DNA of 38,819 nucleotides from Actinomycetes bacterium (GCA_021851885.1 JAJZBS010000015.1:1-38819), one strand, 5' to 3'. Counted from the first letter of the stretch, positions 15,465 through 23,725 are shown. Notes: generated from the sequence alone by a model not told the origin. Made by a program: numbers and translations.

Positions 15465-15820
15465 GCACCAACGACGACCGGCCAACGGCCGGTCACAGCA
15501 ACGACCAACAGCACGTGAGGCCGAGCGGCGGCGAGTCGCCGCAGCACCTTCTCGCGGTCCACGACCCATCCAAGCGGCGCGCTGGTCAAGGGCCGCAGCC
15601 GGTGGGTCGCGGGCATGGGGTGACGGTGCAGTGGGTGCGGCCGACCGAGCTGGCCGCCCGCATCGCGGCGAGGTCTGCCGCTGGGGCGGTGGCGGCGCAC
15701 GTGGCCGCCCACCGTCAGGTCCGCGAGAGCGTGCGGGCGCGGCTGGCGCCGCTGTCGGCGTTCGGCCGGCAGGCCGGCGCCGGGCCGGTGACGGTGGAGC
15801 GGTCGGTGGTCGGCGGTTGA
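15461..15820 (+). CDS. Hypothetical protein, 119 aa
   Basis: I do not recognise a family. The first ~55 residues are polar and probably disordered (STNDDRPTAGHSNDQQH). Then a helical, Ala/Arg-rich region from TVQWVRPTELAARIAARSAAGAVAAHVAAHRQVRESVRARLAPL follows. The GTG start overlaps the stop of the DUF2637 gene (GTGA), with AGGAAAGGAG upstream, so it is translated with it. The codon use agrees with its neighbours. It may be a partner of the DUF2637 protein. It is followed by a 146-bp gap with a copy of the repeated leader element. Confidence 0.6.
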   Translation: MSTNDDRPTAGHSNDQQHVRPSGGESPQHLLAVHDPSKRRAGQGPQPVGRGHGVTVQWVRPTELAARIAARSAAGAVAAHVAAHRQVRESVRARLAPLSAFGRQAGAGPVTVERSVVGG

Positions 15821-15948
15821 CCCTCCACCGTCTGCGTGCCTGCGCTGCCGTGCCGTGTGAGCGGCCCGTCTCGGGGATGTTGCTGATGGCCTGACGCCCG
15901 CGGGCGAACCTCAGTGGTGTTCCTTGGGCGGCTGCGGTGGCGCGAGGC

Positions 15949-15957
15949 GCGCACCTG
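15949..15957 (+). promoter_or_regulatory. GCGCACCTG leader element, copy before the 15,967 gene
   Basis: The core is intact and is followed by TTGGTTGCC and the ATG at 15,967. ACC and GGT could pair around TGTT. No normal Shine-Dalgarno lies between the element and the start. Confidence 0.6.
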
Positions 15958-15966
15958 TTGGTTGCC

Positions 15967-16821
15967 ATGCCCGCCCACCCGTTTCCCCGCCAGGTTCCCG
16001 CGCCGGCCACGATGCCGGGCGCCGGGTCCGAGCCGGCGTTCGCCAGCTCGGCGGGCTTGCGCGCGCTCCTTGACCGACTCCATCAGGCCGGGGACGGGGC
16101 ATGGCGGAGCGACCCCGAAGCGACCGCGCTGCTGGCGTACACGATCGACAGGTACGCCCCGCTGGCGCGCAGTTGGCACCGCGACCCCGGCGAGGCCGCC
16201 TCGGCGGCGTTCGTGGCGATGCGCCAAGACGGGGTACGCCGGGCGGACGATCCCTGGGCGGTCGTCACCCGCGCGGTGCAGGTCAGCCTCTCGGCGGAGA
16301 ATCACGCCGAGCGGCACCTGACCTCGACCGAGAAGGCGCGGCGCACCCAGCACGCCGAGCAGGACGCGCCGGTCCGGGCCGGTGAGCTGACCGACACGCT
16401 CCCCTTCGCGATCCTCGACCCGCAGCGCGAACCGGAAGTCGAGCCGGTGATCGCCGATGCGATCGTGCTGCTGGAGCTGCTGGGCTGGCCGGCGCTCCTG
16501 GCCGGCGCGGTCGTGGAGTACGTCGCCGGGCGGCTGGCCGACGCGGGCGGCATCCCTGCCGCCTATGAGGCGTTGCGGCGCGACGCCGCGTTCTGCGCGC
16601 AGCTCGACCTCGACCGCCAGGCGTGGGCCGGGCTGCTCGGCGTGCTGCTCGGCTCCCGGCCCCAGCCGGGACGCCCGACCCGCAAAGGCGTCCTGGCGCG
16701 GTTGCTCTTGGGCGAGACGGTGCGCGACCTGTTGGACGACACCGCCCTGGTGCGCTCGGTGCTCGCCTGCCGCCCACGGTCCCACACCGTCGCGCCGTTG
16801 GGGGACGACGCCGATGAGTAG
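15967..16821 (+). CDS. Hypothetical protein of the transfer module, weakly sigma-factor-like
   Basis: The protein has 284 residues from ATG 15,967; a GTG at 15,937 would place the leader element inside the gene. No family is recognised with confidence. The part TIDRYAPLARSWHRDPGEAASAAFVAMR followed by DDPWAVVTRAVQVSLSAENHAERH resembles in outline the region-2 helices of sigma-70 factors (a YxxLAR...DAxxAxxxAF pattern). The second half (LLELLGWPALLAGAVVEYVAGRLADAGG) is helical and may hold an HTH. The gene overlaps the ParB-like gene by 8 bp. A DNA-binding or regulatory role is possible. Confidence 0.6.
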   Translation: MPAHPFPRQVPAPATMPGAGSEPAFASSAGLRALLDRLHQAGDGAWRSDPEATALLAYTIDRYAPLARSWHRDPGEAASAAFVAMRQDGVRRADDPWAVVTRAVQVSLSAENHAERHLTSTEKARRTQHAEQDAPVRAGELTDTLPFAILDPQREPEVEPVIADAIVLLELLGWPALLAGAVVEYVAGRLADAGGIPAAYEALRRDAAFCAQLDLDRQAWAGLLGVLLGSRPQPGRPTRKGVLARLLLGETVRDLLDDTALVRSVLACRPRSHTVAPLGDDADE

Positions 16822-17887
16822 TGGTGGCGTGGAGCTGGACCGGCCGGTCGCCTCGATCCGGGTCGGCTACCGCTTCCGCCACGACCTCGGGGACCTGGAC
16901 GAGCTGTGCGACTCGATCCACAGGCTCGGGTTGTTGCAGCCGATCACGATCACCCCCGACGGCACGCTGGTCTGCGGCGCCCGCCGCCTCGCCGCGGTCA
17001 AGCGGCTCGGGTGGGAGCGGGTCAAGGTCTGGATCACCGCTACCGTCTCGACCCGGCTGGGCGAGGTGCTGGCTGAGCAGCATGAGAACACGATCCGCAA
17101 GCCGTTCACCCCGACCGAGGCCGCCGCGCTCTATGTCGAACTGAAGGCTCTGTATGCGGCTGACGCGGCTCGCCGCCAGCAAGCGACTCGTTTCGGCTCC
17201 GACAAGAGCGACGGTGGTGGAAAGTTTCCACCACCGCAGAGCCCGGCCCCGGCGGGGAAGGCGCGCGAGCAGGCGGCAAGGGCGATCACCGGCCAGGACT
17301 CCTCCAAGTCGCTGGACCGCGTGATCCAAGTTCAACACCTGGCCGACGACCCCGCCACCCCGGACCCAGTGCGGGAGATTGCGCGTCGGGAGCTGGCCGA
17401 GATGGACTCCGACGGACGGGTCCACGGCCACTACATGAGTGTCCAGGCCGCCGCCAGCACCGACACTCTCGCTCGCCTGGCCGGCGACCCCGCGCAGCCT
17501 GAGCCGGTCCGGGAGCGCGCCGCGGGCGAGCTGGATGCGTTGGACCGCAGCCAGCCTCCGGCGGAGCTGGTCAAGGCCGCGCAGGCGGCCATCGCCCGCG
17601 CCACGAACCTGAGCGCCGACGATGACGGCGCTGACGGGCTTCGGCTGGTGGCGGTCAAGCGGTACGGGCTACGCGCGTTCCTGGCGACCGTCAATGAGAT
17701 GGACGGCTGGTGGCGCCACTACGACCCCGCCGAGATCGCCGCCGGCCTGTCTGATGAGCAGTGGCAGCGGTTGTGCGCCTGCCTGGACGGCAGCGCCGAG
17801 CTCATCCGCGCGATCGGCGACGCCCGCCACGACCGCCCGCCGGGCGAGCCGGTAGCGGACCGGCCACCACGCGCCGCGTGCTTCTGA
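16814..17887 (+). CDS. ParB N-terminal domain protein
   Basis: The protein has 357 residues from ATG 16,814. The N-terminal ParB/Srx-like nucleotide-binding fold is clear: IRVGYRFRHDLGDLDELCDSI, LGLLQPITITPDGTLVCGARRLAAVKRLGW with the GARR box at about 56-60, and an EVLAEQHENTIRKPFTPTEAAAL segment equivalent to ParB box II. The rest is helical, with repeats of LAxDPAxPxPVRExA (about 178-190 and 220-232). Chromosomal ParB proteins are CTP-dependent DNA clamps. This one has no partner parA in the window and may act as a transfer or maintenance regulator. It starts inside the end of the preceding gene. Confidence 0.82.
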   Translation: MSSGGVELDRPVASIRVGYRFRHDLGDLDELCDSIHRLGLLQPITITPDGTLVCGARRLAAVKRLGWERVKVWITATVSTRLGEVLAEQHENTIRKPFTPTEAAALYVELKALYAADAARRQQATRFGSDKSDGGGKFPPPQSPAPAGKAREQAARAITGQDSSKSLDRVIQVQHLADDPATPDPVREIARRELAEMDSDGRVHGHYMSVQAAASTDTLARLAGDPAQPEPVRERAAGELDALDRSQPPAELVKAAQAAIARATNLSADDDGADGLRLVAVKRYGLRAFLATVNEMDGWWRHYDPAEIAAGLSDEQWQRLCACLDGSAELIRAIGDARHDRPPGEPVADRPPRAACF

Positions 17888-17916
17888 GCCGACACCACGA
17901 GCAAACAGGGGCGAGT

Positions 17917-17932
17917 GGCGCACCTGACCGGC
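17917..17932 (+). promoter_or_regulatory. GGCGCACCTGACCGGC leader element, copy before the VirB8-like gene
   Basis: A perfect 16-bp consensus copy 30 bp past the ParB-like stop. It precedes the Shine-Dalgarno GGGAG (17,953-17,957) and the GTG start at 17,963. Confidence 0.7.
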
Positions 17933-17962
17933 GACCCGTCCTCGATCTGCCTGGGAGTGACC

Positions 17963-18655
17963 GTGCCCGCTGCTCGTCTGCCTCGTCGCCTGGCTGTTGT
18001 CCTCGCCGTTGTCGCTGTGGTCGTGCTGGCGACCGTTGGTGTCGGTGTCTACGGGCTGGTCCGCGGCCCCGAGCACATCGCAACCTCGCGGCACGGTTCG
18101 CCAGGGGCCGGCACGTCCAGCTCGGCGGGCTCGGGCAGCTCCGGCGCGACGAGCAGCACGCCGAGCGGTCCAGCTCCGGCGGTGCTTCCCAAGACCGATA
18201 ACCCGGTGACCTACGCCAAGGCGGTCGCGGCGGCGCTGTTCGACTGGTCCACGACCACCGGCTATGCGCCATCGGATTACGCCGCGCCGGTGCTGGCCGG
18301 CGCCGACCCCTCGGGCAACGAGATCGCCGGGCTGGTCGGCGACGTCGCCAGCTACGAGCCGACCACCGAACAGTGGACGCAGCTCGCCGCCATGCAGGTG
18401 GTCCAGCACTTGACGATCACCGCCGCGGTGGTGCCGTCGCTGTGGCCGCAGGCATTGGCCGAGGCGCACGGCCAGCTCCGGCCGGGGACGACGGCGATCA
18501 CGATCACCGGCGTCCAGCACCGCAGCGGCGTCTGGTACGGCCACCCGGCCTCGACGAACGGGCCGGTGAGCTTCACGATCTTTGAGGCGTGCAGCCCGTC
18601 GTGGCCTGACTGCCACACCCTGCGGCTGTCCCAGCTCAACGATCCCCTCGGCTAG
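17963..18655 (+). CDS. Membrane-anchored conjugation protein, VirB8/TcpC-like candidate
   Basis: The protein has 230 residues from GTG 17,963 (GGGAG just upstream; a GTG at 17,915 would start within the leader element). The N-terminus RLPRR is followed by one transmembrane helix (about 9-33, AVVLAVVAVVVLATVGVGVYG). A Ser/Gly/Thr linker (45-72) and an extracytoplasmic domain of ~150 residues come after. The domain begins with PVTYAKAVAAALFDWSTTTGY, a pattern of small NTF2-like folds. Size, topology and position in front of the hydrolase gene match VirB8/TcpC proteins of Gram-positive transfer systems. Two Cys near the end (EACSPSWPDC) could form a disulfide. Confidence 0.6.
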   Translation: MPAARLPRRLAVVLAVVAVVVLATVGVGVYGLVRGPEHIATSRHGSPGAGTSSSAGSGSSGATSSTPSGPAPAVLPKTDNPVTYAKAVAAALFDWSTTTGYAPSDYAAPVLAGADPSGNEIAGLVGDVASYEPTTEQWTQLAAMQVVQHLTITAAVVPSLWPQALAEAHGQLRPGTTAITITGVQHRSGVWYGHPASTNGPVSFTIFEACSPSWPDCHTLRLSQLNDPLG

Positions 18656-18673
18656 CGGACCCGGTGGCCGGTG

Positions 18674-19831
18674 ATGGTCCGCAAGGTCCTGATCGGCGTG
18701 CTCGTGGCGCTGGTGTGCCTCGGCCCCGGCATCGCCCTAGTGGCCCTGGCAGCGCTGTTCGACCCGGCGATCACCACCACCGCCACCTGCACCCTCACGA
18801 GCAGCGGGGGCGGGTCGTCGGGGCCGTCGCTGGCCGTCAGCGGCGCTGTCCCGCAAAGCCTCACCGCCACGACCGCGGACGGGCAGACCGTCACGTTGGA
18901 CTACACCCAGTTGGAGCGCGCCGCGACGATCATCGCCGTCGGCAACGCCGAGGGCATCGACGGGAACGGCCAGTTGGTGGCGCTGATGGCGGCGCTCACC
19001 GAGTCCACCCTGCGGGTGCTCGCCAACACCACCGCCTACCCCCAGTCCGCGAGCTACCCCAACGACGGGAACGGCAGCGACCACGCCTCGCTCGGCCTGT
19101 TCCAGATGCAGCCACCCGACGGGTGGGGGACGGTGGCGGAGCTGATGGACCCGGTGTGGTCCACCCGCGCCTTCTACGGCGGGCCGGCCGGCCCCAACCA
19201 CGGCTCGCCCGCCGGGCTCTTGGACATCCCCGGCTGGCAGGCCATGTCGCTCGGTGCCGCCGCCCAAGCAGTCGAGGTCTCCCAGTATCCCAACCGCTAC
19301 GCCAACTACCAGCCGGTCGCGGAGAAGATCGCCAGCACCCTGACCGGCGTCACCCTCACCGGCACAGCCAGCGGCGGCTCATGCCCACGCGCGACCACCA
19401 CGACGGGGAGGCTGCCGGCGGGGCTCGCCGGGGCGTTCATCGCCGCCGCGGAGAAAGAGGTCGGCTTGCCGTACGTGTGGGGCGGCGGCACCTACACCGG
19501 CCCCTCGGGGGCAGCGACTGACGGGCAGGGGCCAGGCTTCGACTGCTCGGGCCTGGTGATGTACGCGGCCTACCAAGCCTCGGGCGGCAGAGTCCGGCTG
19601 CTGCACTACACCGGCGACCAGGTCGACGAGACCCAGCCCGTCTCCTGGGCCAACAAGCAGCCCGGCGACCTGATCTTCTACACCTATCCCGGCGCCACCG
19701 TGCCCCACCACGTCGTGATCTATTTGGGCGGCGGCACGATCCTCCAAGCCCCCGAGACCGGGCAGGACGTCGGCTACGGCACCCTGTCAGAGTTCACCGG
19801 CCAGACCGCCACCGTCCGCCGCCTCGGCTAA
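18674..19831 (+). CDS. Bifunctional cell-wall hydrolase (lytic transglycosylase-like plus NlpC/P60)
   Basis: The protein has 385 residues from ATG 18,674, preceded by GTG 18,671 in frame. An N-terminal helix (about 6-29) anchors or exports it. The middle region has a lysozyme-like domain, with E110 in ALMAALTESTLRVL and GLFQMQPPDGWG at 141-152. The C-terminal NlpC/P60 endopeptidase domain starts near LPYVWGGGTY (265-274), with catalytic C291 (DCSGLV) and H346 (HHVVIYLGGG). Like VirB1 and Tn916 Orf14 proteins, it opens peptidoglycan for the channel. It lies 15 bp behind the VirB8-like gene and lacks its own leader element. Confidence 0.87.
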   Translation: MVRKVLIGVLVALVCLGPGIALVALAALFDPAITTTATCTLTSSGGGSSGPSLAVSGAVPQSLTATTADGQTVTLDYTQLERAATIIAVGNAEGIDGNGQLVALMAALTESTLRVLANTTAYPQSASYPNDGNGSDHASLGLFQMQPPDGWGTVAELMDPVWSTRAFYGGPAGPNHGSPAGLLDIPGWQAMSLGAAAQAVEVSQYPNRYANYQPVAEKIASTLTGVTLTGTASGGSCPRATTTTGRLPAGLAGAFIAAAEKEVGLPYVWGGGTYTGPSGAATDGQGPGFDCSGLVMYAAYQASGGRVRLLHYTGDQVDETQPVSWANKQPGDLIFYTYPGATVPHHVVIYLGGGTILQAPETGQDVGYGTLSEFTGQTATVRRLG

Positions 19832-19856
19832 CCGGGACCGGCCGGGTTGGTGGGGC

Positions 19857-19873
19857 GGCGCACCTGTGGTGCG
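19857..19873 (+). promoter_or_regulatory. GGCGCACCTG leader element with hairpin at start codon
   Basis: CGCACC (19,859-19,864) pairs perfectly with GGTGCG (19,868-19,873) around TGT. The last G is the first base of the GTG start, so the hairpin would hide the start codon. Confidence 0.7.
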
Positions 19874-20190
19874 TGAACCTCCTGACCTCCATCCACGCCT
19901 CAGCGGCCATCGCGGTGGCTGCGGTGGGCGTCTACCCGAACCTCAACGGTGTTGGCGGCGCCAGCCAGCTCGACACCGTGATCGGCGCGCTGATGACGAT
20001 CGTGCTGATCGTCGCGGTGTTGATGATCGCGGTCTGCGCCGCCACCTGGGCGGTCGCCTCCGCGCACGGCAACTACCAGACGGCCACCAAAGCCCGCACC
20101 GGCCTGTTGGTCGCTGTCGGTGCCGCCGCGCTCGACGGCGCCGGGATCGCGTGGCTGAACTTCCTGCTGAGCATCGGCCCCACCCTGTAA
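19873..20190 (+). CDS. Pilin-like two-helix membrane protein, copy 1
   Basis: The protein has 105 residues from GTG 19,873. It shows PNLNGVGGASQLDTVIGALM, a hydrophobic helix at about 38-62 (TIVLIVAVLMIAVCAATWAVAS) and a second at about 78-97 (LLVAVGAAALDGAGIAWLNFLL). This is the build of a VirB2/TrbC-type pilin and of the DUF6112 family of actinobacterial ICEs. The next gene is a tandem paralogue. No signal peptide cleavage site can be assigned. The role as pilin or inner-membrane channel subunit is inferred from size, topology and place before the TrbL-like gene. A hairpin covers its start codon. Confidence 0.7.
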   Translation: MNLLTSIHASAAIAVAAVGVYPNLNGVGGASQLDTVIGALMTIVLIVAVLMIAVCAATWAVASAHGNYQTATKARTGLLVAVGAAALDGAGIAWLNFLLSIGPTL

Positions 20191-20235
20191 CCGCCCGGCC
20201 GGTTACGCGGTCGAGACGGAGCGGTGGCGCGGCGG

Positions 20236-20250
20236 GCGCACCTGCGAGGT
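20236..20250 (+). promoter_or_regulatory. GCGCACCTG leader element with AGGTG hairpin
   Basis: CACCT (20,239-20,243) and AGGTG (20,247-20,251) form a perfect 5-bp stem around GCG. A further CACCG/CGGTG pair lies downstream (about 20,265-20,285), before the AAGGGAG Shine-Dalgarno of the gene at 20,319. Confidence 0.65.
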
Positions 20251-20318
20251 GAACCCCGCCGTGAGCACCGGCCTGTTGTCGGTGGCGTGCGGGTCCGTGC
20301 TGCAAGGGAGCCCGTCCG

Positions 20319-20660
20319 ATGATCTCTGTCCTTTCCTCCGTCACGACCGGCCTGCGCGGCGTGCTCGACCGATCCAGTCTCGTGCTGGCCAACATCAACA
20401 TCTCGCCGAACTCCAACGGCCTGCCCGGCATCACCGCCTTGCAGAAGATCGTCGGGGCGGTCATGACCGTCGGCCTCATCCTGAGTGTGCTGGCACTGAT
20501 CGTCGCCGCGGTGGTGTGGGCGTTCGGGTCGCACTCCGCGAACCCGCACTTGGCGACGCGCGGGAAGGCCGGGGTGCTGATCGCGTGTGGCGCGGCGATC
20601 GTCACCGGCGGCGCGGTCGCGTTCATCAACTTCTTCTGGAACGTCGGCCAGGGCATCTGA
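20319..20660 (+). CDS. Pilin-like two-helix membrane protein, copy 2
   Basis: The protein has 113 residues from ATG 20,319, with AAGGGAG in front. It aligns with the preceding protein along its length: PNxNGxxG, IGAxMT versus VGAVMT, WA near the end of helix 1, and GxLxAxGAAxxxGxxxAxxNF in helix 2. Hydrophobic segments are at about 46-68 and 83-105. The first ~30 residues differ. It is a DUF6112-type protein with VirB2-like build. The two copies may be major and minor pilin subunits or form a mixed ring. The TrbL-like gene follows after 12 bp and is probably co-translated. Confidence 0.7.
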   Translation: MISVLSSVTTGLRGVLDRSSLVLANINISPNSNGLPGITALQKIVGAVMTVGLILSVLALIVAAVVWAFGSHSANPHLATRGKAGVLIACGAAIVTGGAVAFINFFWNVGQGI

Positions 20661-20672
20661 AGGCGCGCCGCG

Positions 20673-22208
20673 ATGGGTGTCTGCTCCGTCCCCGTTATCT
20701 CCACCGTCTGCCACGTCGCCGGCAAAGCCGCCGGCACGATCATCTCTGCCCCGTTCGACTGGATCGCAGAGGGGGTCGGCAACGCCGCGGAGTGGATGTT
20801 CAAAGGCGTCTGGCAGCTCTTTGACTCCACCACGCTGGTCGATGTCACCAACCCCAACTACCTGCGCGTCTACGACGTCATCTTCGGCGTCGCGATCTTC
20901 CTGATGCTGCTGTTCTTCTGCCTCCAGCTCATCACGGGCCTGGTGCGTCGTGATCCCGGCGCGTTGCACCGGGCGGGGATCGGGTTGGCGAAGTCCGTCC
21001 TCGGCTCCTTCCTCGTCGTCACCCTCACCGGCCTGGCGTTGACGGTCGTGGACGAGCTGTGCGTCGGGATCATCCAGGCGACCGGCAACACCCTGGCCGA
21101 GATGGGCGGCAAGATCGCCGCCCTGGCCGCCGGCATCGGCGCGATCAGCCTCTCCGCTCCTGGTGCGGGGGCGGTCATCATCATCTTCCTCGGCTGCCTG
21201 GCGATCACCGGCGCCGCGATCGTCTGGTTCAGCCTGCTGATCCGCAAGGCGCTCCTGCTCGTCGCAGTGGTCCTCGCGCCGGTGGCGTTGTCGGGCCAGT
21301 CCTGGGATCACGCCCGCGGCTGGTTCACCAAGTGGGCGTCGTTCGTTGTTGCGCTGATCGTGTCCAAGTTGGTCGTGGTCGTGATCTTCCTCGTCGCGAT
21401 CAACCAGATGAACGCCCCGCTCAACCTCGACCTGTCCTCGATATCCAACCCGGTCGCCGGGATCGTCTTGATGTTCGTGGCGGCGTTCGCGCCGTACATG
21501 GCCTACAAGTTCATCAGCTTCATCGGCTTCGACCTCTACCACGCCATGAGCGCCGAGAGCGAGGCCAAGGGCGCGATGAACCGGCCCATCCCCATCCCGT
21601 CCATGCCCGGCCTGTCCAACGCCCGCAAGGTGCTCGGCGGTGACTCCGGCGGCAGTGGCGATGCTGGCGGCCCACCCCCACCAGGCGGCGGAGGCGCACG
21701 CAAACCGACCAGACGCGGCGGTGCTGGCGGCACGTCCGGCGGTAGTGCAGCCAGCGGCGCGGAGGGTGCTGCGGCCGGGCCGGAGGGCATGGCTGTAGTC
21801 GCTGGCACCCAAGCGGTCACCGCCGCGGCGAAAGCCGGACCAGCCGCCGGGCGAGCGGTCGCCCGCTCCGCCGAAGGCCACGCCGACGCCGGCCAAGAGG
21901 CCGCCGGCCAGCCGTCCTCGCCCGGCGAGTCGAACGGTCCGGGCCGATCCACGACGGCTCCGGTCCCACCGGCGCAGGCAACCCCGGCTGGTTCGGAGCC
22001 AGGGGCACCGCCAGCACCGAGTCCGGCTGCGCCCCCCGCGAGCCAAGCCCCGTCGCCGACCGAACCGACGACGACTCCACCGGCGTCACCGCCGCCCAAC
22101 CCGCCGACGCCGGCCGACAGCGACTACCGGACCGCGGACCGCCCGCCCGCGCCGCCACGCCCACCGTCACCGCCCGCGCCGCCCGCGCCGTCTGAGGGCG
22201 GCTCGTGA
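20673..22208 (+). CDS. TrbL/VirB6-like conjugal transfer membrane protein
   Basis: The protein has 511 residues. After an N-terminal ~65 residues, strongly hydrophobic segments run to about residue 300 (for example VIFGVAIFLMLLFFCLQLIT, ALLLVAVVLAPVALSG and WASFVVALIVSKLVVVVIFLVAI), six to eight helices in total. The PxALSGxSWDHARGWFTKWASF pattern after LLLVAVVLAPV is typical of the TrbL/VirB6 family that forms the channel base. From about residue 315 on it is a disordered Gly/Ala/Pro-rich tail (PAPPRPPSPPAPPAP at the end). The VirB3/B4-like gene starts in its stop codon. A large frame on the opposite strand is a GC-bias artefact. Confidence 0.85.
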   Translation: MGVCSVPVISTVCHVAGKAAGTIISAPFDWIAEGVGNAAEWMFKGVWQLFDSTTLVDVTNPNYLRVYDVIFGVAIFLMLLFFCLQLITGLVRRDPGALHRAGIGLAKSVLGSFLVVTLTGLALTVVDELCVGIIQATGNTLAEMGGKIAALAAGIGAISLSAPGAGAVIIIFLGCLAITGAAIVWFSLLIRKALLLVAVVLAPVALSGQSWDHARGWFTKWASFVVALIVSKLVVVVIFLVAINQMNAPLNLDLSSISNPVAGIVLMFVAAFAPYMAYKFISFIGFDLYHAMSAESEAKGAMNRPIPIPSMPGLSNARKVLGGDSGGSGDAGGPPPPGGGGARKPTRRGGAGGTSGGSAASGAEGAAAGPEGMAVVAGTQAVTAAAKAGPAAGRAVARSAEGHADAGQEAAGQPSSPGESNGPGRSTTAPVPPAQATPAGSEPGAPPAPSPAAPPASQAPSPTEPTTTPPASPPPNPPTPADSDYRTADRPPAPPRPPSPPAPPAPSEGGS

Positions 22209-23665
22209 TGACCGAGCGTGAGAACTCGGGCCGGGAGCGTGCGCCGGTGAAGTTCTCCCGGCTGGCCCGCCGCGGGCTGCTGTTGGGTCTGTCGCTGCCG
22301 CAGGTGATCGTGCTCGGCGTCGGGGCGGCAACGATGATCGGCGCGCTCTACACCGCCGGAGGCAAAGGACTCCTACTGGTGGTGCCGGTGATCGGCGTGT
22401 GCGCGGCCCTGGTGTGGGTGCCGGTCGGCGGGCACAAGCTGATCGAATGGATACCGCTGGCCGGCCATTGGGCTGTGCGGGCGGCGTTGGGCCAGACGGT
22501 GTACCGCTGGCGGGTCACCAAGCCTCGTCCCACCGGGACGCTCGCGCTGCCCGGCGACGCCGCCGCGCTGCGCCAGTACCTCGACCCGGAGTCGGGGGCG
22601 GTGATGGTCCACGACCCGCACCGCGCCACCCTCACGGCGCTGGTGGAAGTCACGCACCCGAGCTTCATCCTGCTTGACCCCGGCGAGCAGTCCCGCCGCG
22701 TCACCGGCTGGGGACGCGCCCTGTCCACGGTGTGTCGCTCCGGGCGCATCGCCCGGCTGCAAGTGCTGGAGCGAACGGTGCCCGACTCGGGGACCGGCCT
22801 TGAGCAGTGGTGGGCCACGCACGGCAGCGATGACGGCTCCTGGGTCGCCCAGACCTACACCGAGCTGATCGAGCGGGCCGGGCCGACCGCCGAACGCCAC
22901 GTCACCACCGTCTCCCTCGCCCTGGACATGAAGGCCGCGGCCAGGGCGATCCGCTCGGCCGGGCATGGGATGCGCGGCGGCGCCGCGGTCCTGCGCGCCG
23001 AGATGCGCACCCTCACCACGGCGCTACGCGCCGCCGACCTCACCCCCGGCGACTGGTACACCCCCGGCCAGCTCGCCGTCCTGCTGCGCTCCGCGTACGA
23101 CCCGGCGGTCGCCGCCACCCTGGAGCGCAGCGAGCTGGGCCGCGATCTCGCCACCGCTGGCCCCGTCGCGGTCGAGGAAACCTGGGACCGGCTCCGCTCG
23201 GACTCCGCCTACCACGCGGTGTTATGGGTGAGCGAGTGGCCCCGCTCGCAGGTGTATCCCGGCTTCCTCGCCCCGATCCTGCTCTCGTCGGGGGTGCGGC
23301 GGGCGTTCACGCTGCTGTGCGACCCGGTAGGCGCCGACCAAGCCGCCCGCGACATCCGCAAGAAGAAGACCGGGTACCTCTCCGACGCGACGCAGCGGGC
23401 CAGGATCGGGCAGATCGAGGACGCCGAGCAGACCGCCGAGTACAGAGATGTGCTCCAGCAGGAGGCCGACCTGATCGCCGGCCACGGCGTGCTCCGCTAC
23501 ATCGGCCTGATCGCCATCAGTGCCCCCACCACCGACGAACTGGACGCCGCGGTCGCCGCGGTCGAGCAGGCCGCCATCCAAGCCTCGTGCGAGACCCGCC
23601 GCCTGGTCGGCCAGCAGGCCCAAGCCTTCACCGCCGCCGCCCTGCCGCTCTGCCGCGGCCTGTAG
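22208..23665 (+). CDS. SCO6880-type protein: VirB3-like membrane part plus VirB4 N-terminal-like domain
   Basis: The protein has 485 residues from ATG 22,208 (stop of the preceding gene and start overlap as TGATG; GTG 22,205 is also possible). Two helices at about 30-70 (LSLPQVIVLGVGAATMIGALY, LLLVVPVIGVCAALVWVPVGGHKLIEW) have PrgI/VirB3-like topology. The rest, ~400 residues, is soluble, with YRWRVTKPRPTGTLALPGDAAALRQY and a VirB4-N-like domain but no Walker A. The ATPase part is encoded separately at 24,249. The assignment follows the SCO6880 family in actinobacterial ICEs. The two proteins probably dock to make a functional VirB4. Confidence 0.75.
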   Translation: MTERENSGRERAPVKFSRLARRGLLLGLSLPQVIVLGVGAATMIGALYTAGGKGLLLVVPVIGVCAALVWVPVGGHKLIEWIPLAGHWAVRAALGQTVYRWRVTKPRPTGTLALPGDAAALRQYLDPESGAVMVHDPHRATLTALVEVTHPSFILLDPGEQSRRVTGWGRALSTVCRSGRIARLQVLERTVPDSGTGLEQWWATHGSDDGSWVAQTYTELIERAGPTAERHVTTVSLALDMKAAARAIRSAGHGMRGGAAVLRAEMRTLTTALRAADLTPGDWYTPGQLAVLLRSAYDPAVAATLERSELGRDLATAGPVAVEETWDRLRSDSAYHAVLWVSEWPRSQVYPGFLAPILLSSGVRRAFTLLCDPVGADQAARDIRKKKTGYLSDATQRARIGQIEDAEQTAEYRDVLQQEADLIAGHGVLRYIGLIAISAPTTDELDAAVAAVEQAAIQASCETRRLVGQQAQAFTAAALPLCRGL

Positions 23666-23678
23666 GCCGGGTGCGGCC

Positions 23679-23694
23679 GGCGCACCTGACCGGC
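23679..23694 (+). promoter_or_regulatory. GGCGCACCTGACCGGC leader element, copy before the 23,726 gene
   Basis: A perfect consensus copy 14 bp past the preceding stop. GCCGG (23,676-23,680) and CCGGC (23,690-23,694) enclose the CGCACCTGA core in a 5-bp stem. Confidence 0.7.
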
Positions 23695-23725
23695 ATGACC
23701 GGACTTCCAATGCGGAGTGTGGCTG

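Noticed and set aside
20073-22046. A 657-codon open frame on the minus strand opposite the TrbL-like gene
   Set aside because: It is Arg/Asp/Gly/His-rich low-complexity sequence with no domain pattern; such frames arise opposite GC-rich genes, and the plus-strand membrane protein is clearly real.
17915-23700. Leader element as a conserved AHLTG peptide
   Set aside because: GCGCACCTGACCGG reads AHLTG in some frames, but the copies stand in different frames relative to the following genes and mostly between stop and start codons.
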